Part shown: piece after piece, positions 33,569 to 42,057 of the stretch | Numbering within the stretch: the first letter of the stretch is position 1 | How the letters are laid out: each line of letters opens with the position of its first letter | Assembly (NCBI GenBank): GCA_029263395.1 | Contig: JAJCXO010000138.1 | Location: 88,857-152,856 of the forward strand | Source: Acidobacteriota bacterium | GTDB taxonomy: Bacteria; Acidobacteriota; Thermoanaerobaculia; Multivoradales; J023 | Reading direction: 5' to 3' | DNA: 64,000 nt | The notes under the pieces: model-generated | The model's input: only the letters and a program-made list of their open reading frames with translations | Database searches by the model: none | What the model was told of the DNA's origin: nothing | Made by a program: the position numbers and the translations under genes

Positions 33569-36508
33569 TCAGCGTTCGCGAATCTCGACCCACAGCTTCC
33601 GAGCCACCGCCACCCAGGGATGGTCATCGGGAAACACCTCGGCGTAGATCTCCAAAGATTCACCAACGGCTATCTCCGCCTCCTCAAGACGCCCTTGATC
33701 TCTCAAAACCGTGGCCAGATTCTTGAGGGTGACAGCCACAAAGTAGTGGCTGTTGCCATGGATCGCACGGTAGCCCTCCAACGCCTGACGGAACTCCACT
33801 TCGGCCTCCACCGGGCGGCCAGCGTCACGCAGCACCACCCCCAAGTTCTGGTGCAGAGTTGCCACCCGGGAATGTTGCCGACCCAAGGCCGTCTCCAACA
33901 CCGGGAGCGCCTCGCGGTATAACATCTCGGCCCCGGCCAGGTCACCTTGCCGTTTGCGCGCCATGCCCACCGTGGTCGACAAGATGGCAGCCTCGACGTG
34001 ACCGGCGCCGTAAGCCTGACGGCTGACCCGCAGAGCCTCTTCCAGAAGTTGCGCGCCTTCCTCGATCTGGCCCTCCGCCACCAAGTGCTCTCCCAGATTG
34101 GCAAGCCCCACCGTGATCTCATGATGGTCCGGCCCGTGTAAGTTTCGCCACATCGCCACCGCTTGACGAAGCAGCGTTTCCGCCTCCTCAGCGCGCCCCT
34201 CCAACGACCGCATCAAGCCCAGCAAGTTGACCGAGCGCGCCACCTTCGAGTGGATTTCGCCGTACAACTGACGGCGCATGTCCAGAGCCTCCAACGCCAA
34301 GGGCTCAGCCTCGGCATACCGTCCTCGATCGACCAACGACGTCGCCAAACCATCGAGGGTTGTCGCAAGGCTTGGCGAGGCACCCTCGTAGAGCTGCCGC
34401 TGCATCGCCAGGGTTGCCTGAAACAGGGCATCGGACTCCTCGAACAACTCACGGTCGACCGACACCAAAGCAATATTCTGCAGGGCCCCCGCCACTTCGG
34501 GATGAAGCTCACCGTAGTTCAGCCGGTAGATGGCAAGAGCTTGCTCAAAACTCTTCTGCGCTGCCTCGAGCTGCCCTTGCTGCTGTTCGAGAGCAGCTCG
34601 CCCCTGCAGGATCTGGGCAACTTCCGGGTCGTCCGGATCGAGGGCCTCCTCGGCCACCCTCAGCGCACGCTGGTACGTTTTCGAGGCAACCTCGAGCTCA
34701 CCTTCAGCGCGCTGAGTCAGCGCCAGGCCCCGCAAGGTCTGAGCTAGCGCCTTATTGGAACGGTTGCCGATTATGGCCAAGGCTTCGGTGTAACGTTCCT
34801 TGGCGCGACCGTAGTCACCGGCCAGGTAGTCCCGATAGCCGAGCTCGCGGAGCGTTTCCGCGACCGTCACATGGCGAGGGCCCAAGATCTGTCGACGCAG
34901 TTTCAGCGTCTCTTCGAGCAGTGGTTCCGCCTCGGCCAGCAACCCCAACTTGCGGTGAATCTGACCGAGCGTCGAGAGCAGGGTCGCACGGGTTTCCGGC
35001 TGACTATCCAAGCGACCGTGGATGCCGCGTGCCCCACGCTCCAAAAGATCTCGAGCCGTGAGCCTTTCCCCCAGAGCGCGATCCGGGTCAGCATTGTCAA
35101 AGAGGTCAACCATCATTCGAACGACCTCCTGGGAGATTCGACTCCTTTGCTGAATCTGCTCGCGTTGCACCAGCAACGTGACGATGAAACCAACTGTCAA
35201 CACCATGATCAGCCCAACCGCCGCTACCCCCTGACGGTGCCGACGCAGGAACTTGCCAGCCCGGTAACGCAACGCATCCCCTTGAGCCAGAACCGGCAGT
35301 CCCTTCAAATAGTCGACGACATCGCTGGCAAGCTGCTCGGCCGAGGCATAACGACTTTCCGCCTCTTTACGCAGCGCCTTGAGGACAATCATGTCCAAGT
35401 CGCCCTGCAGCTGCCGACACCAGCGCGAGTCTCGGATTGCCACAGCTGACGGTCGCGGTGGCTCCAGATCGCAGATCTCAGCCGCAATCTCGCGCAGATC
35501 ACTCCCTCCGGCGGATCCATAGGGCAACTTGCCAGCCAACAATTGGAACAACACAACCCCCAGCGAGTAGACGTCGCTGGCGGTTGTAACGGGCCTTCCC
35601 CGCAACTGTTCAGGGCTAGCGTAGGACAGAGTCATCGGGCTCATACCCGGCACAGTGGCCACCATGGTGTGCGCAAAGCCATCGGCCTGTAGCAGCTTGG
35701 CGATGCCAAAATCCAACAACTTGGGTTCGCCGTCGTCTCCCACCAGGATGTTGGCGGGCTTCAAGTCTCGGTGGACGATGAGGTTCTGGTGCGCCACGTG
35801 CACCGCGGCGCAGATCTTGCGAAAGAGCTCCAGGCGCCCGGCAAGCGAAACGTCCTCGTCGTCACAGTAGCGGTCGACCGGGCGTCCTTCGACGTACTCC
35901 ATCACCAGATAGGGTCGCCCGTCCTCGGTGGTTCCACCGTCTAGCAACCGGGCGACGTTGGGATGTTCGAGCCGCGCCAAAATCTGGCGCTCGCTCTGGA
36001 AGCGGTACACCAGATCGCCGTCGGAGAGGTCAGCGCGCAGGATCTTGACGGCCACCTGCTTGTCGAACGCACGATCTGCCCGGACGGCGCGGTACACCGT
36101 GCCCATGCCGCCCTCCCCCAGGCGTTGCTCCACCCGGTAAGGGCCTACGAGCTCCGGATCCACTGAACGGGGTTCCACAAGGTCGAGGGCCTGCGACGCC
36201 AAGTGCTCCAGAGCCACAACACGGTCTCCACCGAAAGGCCCCGGCACAAAGGAGCCGGCCTGCTGGTGGGAGTCGAGCAAAGATTCGACCTCAGCCAGTA
36301 GCTCGGTGTCGTTGCCGCAGGCTGTGGCGAGGAAGTCGGAACGGCGCTCGACGGGCTGCTCGAGAGCGTCGTTGAGGAGGTTGCTGATCTGCTCCCAACG
36401 CTCAGGAGAGACAGTACTTTCCGGGGAGACGGTACCTTCTGAGGAGACAGTATCTTCTGAGGAGACAGTATCTTCCGAGGAGACAGTACCTTCCGGGGAG
36501 ACGGTCAT
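33569..36508 (-). CDS. Ser/Thr protein kinase (Hanks type) with TPR-rich C-terminus
   Basis: About 979 aa. A low-complexity N-terminus made of T-V-S-(S/P)-E repeats is followed by a full kinase domain: GEGGMGTVY P-loop, VAVKIL Lys, VHRDLKPANIL catalytic loop, DFGIAKLL. A transmembrane helix follows (VAAVGLIMVLTVGFIVTLLV). The rest is a run of about ten tetratricopeptide repeats (for example EPLLEETLKLRRQILGPRH), presumably a scaffold for protein partners. The ATG at 36508 overlaps the stop of the upstream ECF sigma gene by one base (TGATG), which indicates coupling. An in-frame ATG at 36556 inside the sigma gene is possible but less likely. The kinase probably works in one pathway with that sigma factor. 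Confidence 0.93.
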   Translation of the reverse strand: MTVSPEGTVSSEDTVSSEDTVSSEGTVSPESTVSPERWEQISNLLNDALEQPVERRSDFLATACGNDTELLAEVESLLDSHQQAGSFVPGPFGGDRVVALEHLASQALDLVEPRSVDPELVGPYRVEQRLGEGGMGTVYRAVRADRAFDKQVAVKILRADLSDGDLVYRFQSERQILARLEHPNVARLLDGGTTEDGRPYLVMEYVEGRPVDRYCDDEDVSLAGRLELFRKICAAVHVAHQNLIVHRDLKPANILVGDDGEPKLLDFGIAKLLQADGFAHTMVATVPGMSPMTLSYASPEQLRGRPVTTASDVYSLGVVLFQLLAGKLPYGSAGGSDLREIAAEICDLEPPRPSAVAIRDSRWCRQLQGDLDMIVLKALRKEAESRYASAEQLASDVVDYLKGLPVLAQGDALRYRAGKFLRRHRQGVAAVGLIMVLTVGFIVTLLVQREQIQQRSRISQEVVRMMVDLFDNADPDRALGERLTARDLLERGARGIHGRLDSQPETRATLLSTLGQIHRKLGLLAEAEPLLEETLKLRRQILGPRHVTVAETLRELGYRDYLAGDYGRAKERYTEALAIIGNRSNKALAQTLRGLALTQRAEGELEVASKTYQRALRVAEEALDPDDPEVAQILQGRAALEQQQGQLEAAQKSFEQALAIYRLNYGELHPEVAGALQNIALVSVDRELFEESDALFQATLAMQRQLYEGASPSLATTLDGLATSLVDRGRYAEAEPLALEALDMRRQLYGEIHSKVARSVNLLGLMRSLEGRAEEAETLLRQAVAMWRNLHGPDHHEITVGLANLGEHLVAEGQIEEGAQLLEEALRVSRQAYGAGHVEAAILSTTVGMARKRQGDLAGAEMLYREALPVLETALGRQHSRVATLHQNLGVVLRDAGRPVEAEVEFRQALEGYRAIHGNSHYFVAVTLKNLATVLRDQGRLEEAEIAVGESLEIYAEVFPDDHPWVAVARKLWVEIRER
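36408..36508 (-). repeat. 18-bp tandem minisatellite (5 units plus partial) at the kinase 5' end
   Basis: Units beginning GAGACAGTA or GAGACGGTA start at 36408, 36426, 36444, 36462, 36480 and 36498 with an exact 18-bp period. Each encodes six residues of the T-V-S-S/P-E-x type. The period is a multiple of three, so copy-number change would lengthen or shorten the kinase N-terminus without a frameshift. Confidence 0.95.
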
Positions 36509-37077
36509 CAGCCGCCCCCGAGCTCTCGGAAAAGCCACGCTCGGGCTGCGGTCCAACTCCGACTGACGCTGCGCTCACCAATACCTAATACGCTCGCCGT
36601 CTCCTCCAGCGACAAACCGCCAAAACAGCGTAGCTCGATAATCCGACTCTGGATTGGACTCCGTTCAGCAAGACTCTTCAGCGCGTCGTCGAGCGCAATA
36701 AGATTCACCTCCTGTTGCCTAGAAGTGCCGATCGCTTCATCCAACGAGACTTTGGGAGCGCCGCTGCCACGCTTCGATGCGTGATGAGCCCGCGCATGGT
36801 CCACCAGGATCCGACGCATACTTTCAGCGGCGAAGGCAAAAAATTGCGCGCGGCTCTCCCAACGCACTTTGCGACGGTCCACCAACCGCAGATATAGCTC
36901 GTTGACCAAGGCGGTGGGTTGGAGCGTGTGGTCGGACCGTTCCTTGGCCAGGAAGGCCCCTGCAACCTGCCGCAGTTCTCGGGTCACCAGCGGCATCAAC
37001 TTGGCGAGAGCCTCGTTATCGCCGGCACTCCAAGCCAACAGGTTCGCCGTCACCTCTTTGCGATCCACCTCAGACAT
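36508..37077 (-). CDS. ECF-type RNA polymerase sigma factor
   Basis: This 189-aa protein has region 2 (RSDHTLQPTALVNELYLRL and FFAFAAESMRRILVDHARA) and region 4 (RIIELRCFGGLSLEETASVLGI followed by SVSRSWTAARAWLFREL). The pattern matches the ECF subfamily that is very common in Acidobacteria and Planctomycetes next to Ser/Thr kinases. It should direct RNA polymerase to a small regulon, with activity set by the adjacent kinase rather than by an anti-sigma factor, since none is encoded here. The stop overlaps the kinase ATG. Confidence 0.95.
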   Translation of the reverse strand: MSEVDRKEVTANLLAWSAGDNEALAKLMPLVTRELRQVAGAFLAKERSDHTLQPTALVNELYLRLVDRRKVRWESRAQFFAFAAESMRRILVDHARAHHASKRGSGAPKVSLDEAIGTSRQQEVNLIALDDALKSLAERSPIQSRIIELRCFGGLSLEETASVLGIGERSVSRSWTAARAWLFRELGGG

Positions 37078-37285
37078 CCCTGGATACTATCGCGTTGCTC
37101 CCGTCACCTTTCAACCGGTTGGTACGTTCCAGATAGGCGGCCAAATGCGCAACAAAAAACACGGCCCAAAATTGTTTGGCGAGAATCGAGGCTCAGTTTC
37201 GCTTTAGAAGACTGAGATCCAAACGCGCTGTTCTACTCGACCAAGGAGATCACCATCATCAGATGGGCCACCCAGACCACCAGGG

Positions 37286-37295
37286 AAGGAGGTGA
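37286..37295 (+). promoter_or_regulatory. Full-consensus Shine-Dalgarno AAGGAGGTGA
   Basis: This ten-base match to the complement of the usual 16S rRNA 3' tail is placed so that GGAGG is 7 nt before ATG 37300. It is the strongest ribosome binding site seen in the window and is the reason the tiny ORF behind it is called. Confidence 0.7.
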
Positions 37296-37299
37296 GGTC

Positions 37300-37359
37300 A
37301 TGAAACTGCAAACGGAACTGAAAGCCGGAGTACGAATCCATATCATCGGCTTGGGTTAG
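37300..37359 (+). CDS. Putative 19-aa peptide behind a consensus RBS
   Basis: ATG 37300 to TAG 37357-37359 encodes a 19-residue peptide beginning MKLQTELKAGV and ending IIGLG. It is far below usual gene-finder limits. The case for it rests on the perfect Shine-Dalgarno at ideal spacing. The start resembles small peptides of the M-K-x-K-T-x-x-K-A-G type that I recall from diverse bacteria, but that likeness is from memory and unverified. No modifying enzyme is adjacent. It could be a free-standing small protein, a leader peptide, or the 5' remnant of a longer gene. Confidence 0.4.
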   Translation: MKLQTELKAGVRIHIIGLG

Positions 37360-37472
37360 GCGCCCGTCGCCATGTTTCGTGATCCCAGATGAGGGGCCCC
37401 TCGCGTTCAGTCTTCGCCCATGCCAACCCCAACCAAGGCCATGATTACAATGCGTAGGGCACAGACGCTTAC

Positions 37473-37593
37473 TATCCCACCGAAAATACCAGCTGTGTTC
37501 GGTGGGATACATTCGACAAAACCGGAAACACCTGCTGTGTTCGGTGGGATACGTTCGACAAAACCGGAAACACCAGCTGTGTTCGGTGGGATA
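37473..37593. repeat. 42-bp tandem repeat (2.5 copies) with a 12-bp inverted arm
   Basis: Copies start at 37489, 37531 and 37573 (CCAGCTGTGTTCGG or CCTGCTGTGTTCGG) with a 42-bp period; the third is partial. The arm TATCCCACCGAA at 37473-37484 is the exact reverse complement of TTCGGTGGGATA at 37498-37509, which recurs at 37540 and 37582. Within each unit GTGTTCGGT and ACCGGAAACAC can also pair imperfectly, so the array could fold as serial hairpins in RNA. Confidence 0.9.
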
Positions 37594-37944
37594 GATCGGG
37601 CAAATCAACGAACAGCGGGTGATCGCTTCGAGAAACTCTGCAAAGGAGCGCAATCAGCCGATGATTGGCTGGCGAGACTTCGACTGGGCGCTCGATCAGC
37701 TGATGATTGCCTCACGTAACGCTCCCCAAGAGCGTAATCCGCAGGTGACCGCTGCTAGGAGACTCTGCACGCTAACACCATCGGCAGCTCATCATGTGAG
37801 ACTCCGATGCATAACATCAGACCCGACGAAGCGCATCGTTCGACGTGTGGCGTCTTCGTTGCCGGATGGGGCAATGTCAGATCCGGAGACGTCTTCTCCA
37901 AGACCAGTTATAGGAATCCCCGGGGTGCCGAAACCGAGCCAGCA

Positions 37945-37966
37945 CGAGGGGTTTTCAAACCCCTCG
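37945..37966 (-). terminator. Hairpin downstream of the lysine aminotransferase gene
   Basis: CGAGGGGTTT and AAACCCCTCG form a 10-bp stem with a minimal loop, 17 bp beyond the aminotransferase stop. No T-run follows on the minus strand, so intrinsic termination is only moderately supported. Confidence 0.45.
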
Positions 37967-37982
37967 CTATCCCGAATTCCAA

Positions 37983-39320
37983 CTAGAGCTTCGCCAACCC
38001 CTCGTCGAGCAGTTCGAGGGCTCGATCGATCTCTTCTTCCTTGACCGTCAGGCACGGCCGGAAGCGGATTGACTCCGGACCTGATGTCAGGGTCGCCAGA
38101 CCACGATCCCACAACCGTTCCCGCAAGCTGTCGCGCTGCGCGCCAGTGGGCAGGGTGAAGGCGGTGAACAGGCCGCAGCCACGGGCGTTCGACACGGCGT
38201 CATAGCGCGAGCCCAACTCATGGAGACCATCGAGCAGACGCTGACCTTGGCAGGCAGCATTGGCGATCAACTGATCCTGGTCGATGATCTGTAGGTATTT
38301 CGTACAACGCACCATGTCGACCAGATTGCCACCCCAGGTGGAGTTGATGCGACTCGACTGCTGGAAAACGTTGTCCGGGACGATATCGACCCGCTCTCCG
38401 GCCATGATGCCGCAAACCTGGGTCTTCTTGCCGAAGACCAAGATGTCCGGCACCACTCCATAATGCTCGTAGGCCCACATCTTGCCGGTGAGACCAAAGC
38501 CGGTCTGCACTTCGTCGAAAATCAACAGGGCTTCGTGCTCGTCAGCGAGGCGACGTAGCTGCTGAAAGAACTCGGGCCGAAAGTGGTTGTCACCCCCCTC
38601 ACCCTGGATCGGCTCGATGATGATCGCGGCGATATCGTGAGGATTCTCGGCAAACGCCTGCTCCATCTGTTCGACGGCTTGGGCCTCGGCAGCTGCCACC
38701 CGCGCCTCGACTTCGGCGGTGCGCGGGAACTCGAGCTTCGGATTGAGAATCCGGGGCCAATCGAACTGCGGGAAGTCGGCGGTTTTGGTGGGATCGGTGT
38801 TGGTCAGCGACATGGTGTAGCCACTGCGACCGTGAAAAGCCTCGCGAAAGTGGATCACCTGCGAGCCGGCCTCGATACCGCGCTCGGAGCGATTGAGCTT
38901 GCGCTTCCAGTCGAACGCCGCTTTGAGGCCATTTTCAACTGCCAGCGCACCACCGGCGATGAAAAACATGTGCTTGAACTCGTCCGGTTTGGCGTGCTCG
39001 GCAAAGGTCTTCACGAACGCCGCAAATTCACCCGAGTAGATGTCGGAGTTGGCGGGGTTGGCGATCGCGGCGCGGGTGAGTGCCTCCATGAAGGCTTCGT
39101 CCTGGCGCAATGCCGGGTGATTGTGGCCCACCGGTAGGGTCGCGAAATAGGAATAAAAATCGAGCATCTCGCGGCCGGTGACGGCATCGTGGATCCAAGA
39201 GCCGTGGGACTTTTCCAAGTCGATCGCAACGTGGAAACCGTCGGTCAGGATGTGTTTGCCGAGGGTCGAGTGGATCGCGCCGGGCTCGATGGTGAACGGG
39301 GAGCTGGTTGCTGTCGTCAT
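37983..39320 (-). CDS. lat: L-lysine 6-transaminase
   Basis: This 445-aa class III PLP aminotransferase transfers the epsilon-amino group of lysine to 2-oxoglutarate, giving 2-aminoadipate 6-semialdehyde. The sequence shows FGKKTQVCGIMAG with the PLP Lys, LIFDEVQTGFG with the cofactor-contacting Asp, IIIEPIQGEGGDNHF and FHGRSGYTMSLTNTDP, all characteristic of lysine 6-transaminases rather than ornithine or GABA aminotransferases. AAGGAGGT lies 8 nt upstream of ATG 39320. It stands alone with no obvious pathway partner, so a role in lysine catabolism or stress metabolism is assumed. Confidence 0.92.
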   Translation of the reverse strand: MTTATSSPFTIEPGAIHSTLGKHILTDGFHVAIDLEKSHGSWIHDAVTGREMLDFYSYFATLPVGHNHPALRQDEAFMEALTRAAIANPANSDIYSGEFAAFVKTFAEHAKPDEFKHMFFIAGGALAVENGLKAAFDWKRKLNRSERGIEAGSQVIHFREAFHGRSGYTMSLTNTDPTKTADFPQFDWPRILNPKLEFPRTAEVEARVAAAEAQAVEQMEQAFAENPHDIAAIIIEPIQGEGGDNHFRPEFFQQLRRLADEHEALLIFDEVQTGFGLTGKMWAYEHYGVVPDILVFGKKTQVCGIMAGERVDIVPDNVFQQSSRINSTWGGNLVDMVRCTKYLQIIDQDQLIANAACQGQRLLDGLHELGSRYDAVSNARGCGLFTAFTLPTGAQRDSLRERLWDRGLATLTSGPESIRFRPCLTVKEEEIDRALELLDEGLAKL

Positions 39321-39765
39321 TTCAGACCTCCTTGACTAGGGTTCGATGGACGCTGCCCTGGGGATTCAGCGCTTGTTTGGGCGCTACGGCCAGGCCTGTT
39401 TCAAGAAGCCTGTTGGCGTAGCGCGGTCGTTCGATGCAGCGGGTCTTCCGGGACGTTAGAGGTCCCGAAGGACGTCAGGGAGGTCCGAAAATACCGGGAC
39501 GAGCGATCCGTGGCGTGCGCCGGAGTACGGCTCGCTCGCGTCGCTTGGTCCTCGGGGTGGGCAGCGGGTGCCGCCACATGTCGAATGTCTCAGCCTGCAT
39601 GTCTCCCTAAAGCATGCCTGGATCGGCGCCTTTTGGCAAGGGTCCGGCAGCAAAATTTGTCGACTTGATCGCACCTCCCTCGGTATCAGAGCACCATTGT
39701 GGGGGGGACGCAGACAATATCGCCAACGTCGATATCGGTCCGCTGATCTTCAGCTTTGGGGTGGG
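39321..39765. other. 445-bp gap, no gene recognised
   Basis: The gap holds the ribosome binding site of the aminotransferase gene (AAGGAGGT, minus strand, 39326-39333). The rest shows no convincing coding sequence. Short open frames on both strands here have no motif and no good start signals. Confidence 0.6.
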
Positions 39766-40683
39766 TTACCGCTTCCGGTCATTCTCGAGACGGGGCGACG
39801 ATCCGTCGCCCCGCAAGACAATCCGATAGTCGCCGATGCGCTGAAAACCTAGTTTGGCGTACGCTCGGCGGGCCGCCAGATTGTCGTCACCGGTAAACAG
39901 GATCGCACGATCAGCTCCTTGGCCGCGGGCGTCGAGTAAAGAAACGGCGACGACTGCGGTGCCATAGCCTCGTCCTCGGTGTTGGAGAGGGGTCCACACT
40001 CCACCCACCTGCACCGCTTCATCGATGGTGGCATTGAATGACGTCGAAGCGACCAGTTCGCCATTGGCCTCCAACACCCAAGTCTCGCCACGCTGTTGCG
40101 AACTCTCCATCTCGCCGCGACACCGCTGCAAGAGGCCCGGATCGTCCTCCGCGCCAAGGGTCTCCAAGTGATAGTCGCGCCGCCAGATTGTCACCAGGTC
40201 GAGGTCATCGACCGCCAGTCGACGACCTCGGACTGCGCCCGAGCTCAGCACCTCGGGCACCATCAAGTCCTCCAACGGCAGGACGTAGAGGCCCTCGATT
40301 TCGTCGAGTTGCAGCGGTTGCGCGCCCCAAGCAAGTAATTCCTTGGCCCGGGTGACCTGCGCTCCAGGCCCCAGCAAGCCTCGGATTGGTCGGACGCCCG
40401 CCGCTTGGATCGCGTCGATCAGAGCCGGCAACTGCTCGGGAGCCTGCAACACCACATTACCCAGCCAATAGTGTGCGGCCACGCCAACGATTCGATTGCC
40501 CGCCATCGCCGAAAAATAAGTGCCTTCGAAACGCTTGCCAGTATCAACCAGCCCAACCCTTCGAGAATTGCTGAGCAGGAACAGCGACGACTCGATATGC
40601 GGCTGCACGAAGTCTTCGAGCTGCTGTTGGTCACCCGACTGCAGGATCTTTACCGTGACGTCGTTAGAATGCCTCTCGGTCAT
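39766..40683 (-). CDS. GNAT family N-acetyltransferase
   Basis: About 305 aa from ATG 40683, chosen because AAGGAGG lies 5 nt upstream; the longer frame reaching 40806 has no such signal. The C-terminal half has the GNAT acetyl-CoA signature: GGVWTPLQHRGRGYGTAVVAV (R-G-x-G-x-G/A pyrophosphate loop) and DNLAARRAYAKLGFQRIGDYRI. The N-terminal half resembles the extra domain of two-domain GNAT proteins (GVAAHYWLGNVVLQAPEQ). The substrate is unknown. Its start codon overlaps that of the divergent membrane-protein gene within a single CATG. Confidence 0.88.
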   Translation of the reverse strand: MTERHSNDVTVKILQSGDQQQLEDFVQPHIESSLFLLSNSRRVGLVDTGKRFEGTYFSAMAGNRIVGVAAHYWLGNVVLQAPEQLPALIDAIQAAGVRPIRGLLGPGAQVTRAKELLAWGAQPLQLDEIEGLYVLPLEDLMVPEVLSSGAVRGRRLAVDDLDLVTIWRRDYHLETLGAEDDPGLLQRCRGEMESSQQRGETWVLEANGELVASTSFNATIDEAVQVGGVWTPLQHRGRGYGTAVVAVSLLDARGQGADRAILFTGDDNLAARRAYAKLGFQRIGDYRIVLRGDGSSPRLENDRKR

Positions 40684-42037
40684 GCAACCTCCTTCGATCA
40701 AGGACGCGGATACGTCACCAGCACCCGCCGCTACCCAAACTGGGAATCCACCACCCCGTCCCAGCGCTGACAAGCGTCGGCAACGGTTACCGGGCCTGCT
40801 GCCCATACTTTACTTCGGCCTGGCCTACCTTTCTCTGACGGCGGCCTTCGCGGAGATCGCGATTGAGCCACATCGCATCGCCGGCTTTTTTTATCACCCG
40901 CGGATGATTGCGGTGGTTCATCTGGTGACCTTGGGGTGGGTCAGCGGGTCGATCCTGGGTGCGATCCACCTCGTCGGGCCGATGGCGCTCCGGCTGCCAA
41001 TGCCAGCGCGCAAGCTCGACTATTGGGCTTACGCGGCCTTCTTCTTTGGCAGCACCGGCGTGATCGGTCATTTCTGGATCGAAGAGTACTCCGGGGTCGC
41101 CTGGTCGGGTTTGCTGCTGACGCTGGTGTTCGCCCATGTTGGTTGGAAACTGGTGCGCCCCTTGCGACGAGCACCCATCTTGCCCGCGGTGCGCCTGCAC
41201 TTTGTGTTGGCCTTTACCAACATCGGTCTGGCAGCAATTGCCGGGACCCTGCTCGGACTCAATAAACACTGGCCGTTCCTGCCCGGGCGAGCCTTGACCC
41301 ATGCTTACGGCCATGCCCACCTGGCGGCGTTGGGTTGGGCAACGCTGATGGTTTTTGCGGCCGGCTACCGGCTGCTGCCCATGCTGCTGCCCGCCGCCAT
41401 GCCGCAAGGCGCTTGGGTGTGGGCCAGTGCGGTGCTGATGGAGATCGGGGTCGTCGGGCTGTTTTTGGCGTTTGTGGTGCAGGGCTCGTGGCTACCGATT
41501 GCTGCGATCGCTTGTGCCTCAGCCATCGGCGTGTTTTTCGGTTGGCTGGGTTGGATGATCCGTCACCCCCGTCCCGCCCCCAAAGCTTTGATCCGCCCCG
41601 ACTATGGTGTCGTTCAAGTTTGGCTTGCGTTCGGCTACCTGGCGATCGCCACCGGCCTAGGTCTCTACCTGGCCTTCGCACCCACCACTACCGAACACAC
41701 GTTACGCCTCGCGACGGTTTACGGCGTCTGCGGTCTGCTGGGATTCTTGACCCAAATAGTGGTCGGCGTCAGCGCTCGCCTGCTACCGATCTTCGCTCGG
41801 TTGATTGCTGCCGAATGGAGCGATAAACCACCGACGCCCCACGAGATGCCGGATCGTCGCCTGCAAGCCGCTACCTTCTATCTGTGGACTTTTGGTGTAC
41901 CCACCCTGGCGGCAGGCTTCTATTGGGAGCGGCTCGACATCCTGAGCCTGGCAGGATGGATCCTGCTCGCTGCGTTGGCAGCCGGCGGCGCCAGCCAACT
42001 GGTTGTTCTGCGCGCTATCCGTCGCTCGATCGGATAA
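40682..42037 (+). CDS. Polytopic membrane protein (haem-copper oxidase subunit I/NnrS-like)
   Basis: About 451 aa with roughly 12 predicted transmembrane helices after a short Pro-rich cytoplasmic N-terminus. Conserved-looking histidines sit in helices: FFYHPRMIAVVHLVTLGW and ALTHAYGHAHLAALGW. These resemble the His-containing helices of NnrS and cbb3-oxidase subunit I-like proteins, but the set is too incomplete to claim an oxidase. The longer open frame reaching back to 40520 is antisense to the acetyltransferase gene. ATG 40682 is the first sensible start, although it has no clear Shine-Dalgarno and shares CATG with the divergent gene. Function unknown; a metal- or haem-related membrane role is a guess. 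Confidence 0.75.
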   Translation: MQPPSIKDADTSPAPAATQTGNPPPRPSADKRRQRLPGLLPILYFGLAYLSLTAAFAEIAIEPHRIAGFFYHPRMIAVVHLVTLGWVSGSILGAIHLVGPMALRLPMPARKLDYWAYAAFFFGSTGVIGHFWIEEYSGVAWSGLLLTLVFAHVGWKLVRPLRRAPILPAVRLHFVLAFTNIGLAAIAGTLLGLNKHWPFLPGRALTHAYGHAHLAALGWATLMVFAAGYRLLPMLLPAAMPQGAWVWASAVLMEIGVVGLFLAFVVQGSWLPIAAIACASAIGVFFGWLGWMIRHPRPAPKALIRPDYGVVQVWLAFGYLAIATGLGLYLAFAPTTTEHTLRLATVYGVCGLLGFLTQIVVGVSARLLPIFARLIAAEWSDKPPTPHEMPDRRLQAATFYLWTFGVPTLAAGFYWERLDILSLAGWILLAALAAGGASQLVVLRAIRRSIG

Positions 42038-42057
42038 CGCGCCAGGGCCTTGAAGAC

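Larger units (their letters stand above)
37078..37982. other. 905-bp gap with a mini-ORF, tandem and inverted repeats
   Basis: This region lies between the ECF sigma gene and the lysine aminotransferase gene. It contains a 19-codon ORF with a consensus ribosome binding site, a 42-bp tandem repeat with a 12-bp inverted arm, a pair of imperfect repeats of about 40 bp (around 37621-37660 and 37701-37745) sharing the pattern GAGCGCAATC/GAGCGTAATC, and a hairpin at 37945. Longer frames through the repeats (37204-37653 minus, 37420-37719 plus) look like repeat artefacts. Confidence 0.6.

Noticed and set aside
37489..37593. Possible CRISPR array
   Set aside because: Units are contiguous 42-bp tandem copies without unique spacers, and no cas gene is nearby.
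37204..37653. 149-codon minus-strand frame with 14-residue repeats (YPTEHS)
   Set aside because: The repeats follow from the 42-bp DNA array, which is open on both strands; no RBS or family match.
39793..39813. GGGGCGACG/CGTCGCCCC hairpin considered as a terminator
   Set aside because: It lies inside the acetyltransferase coding sequence and has no T-run.
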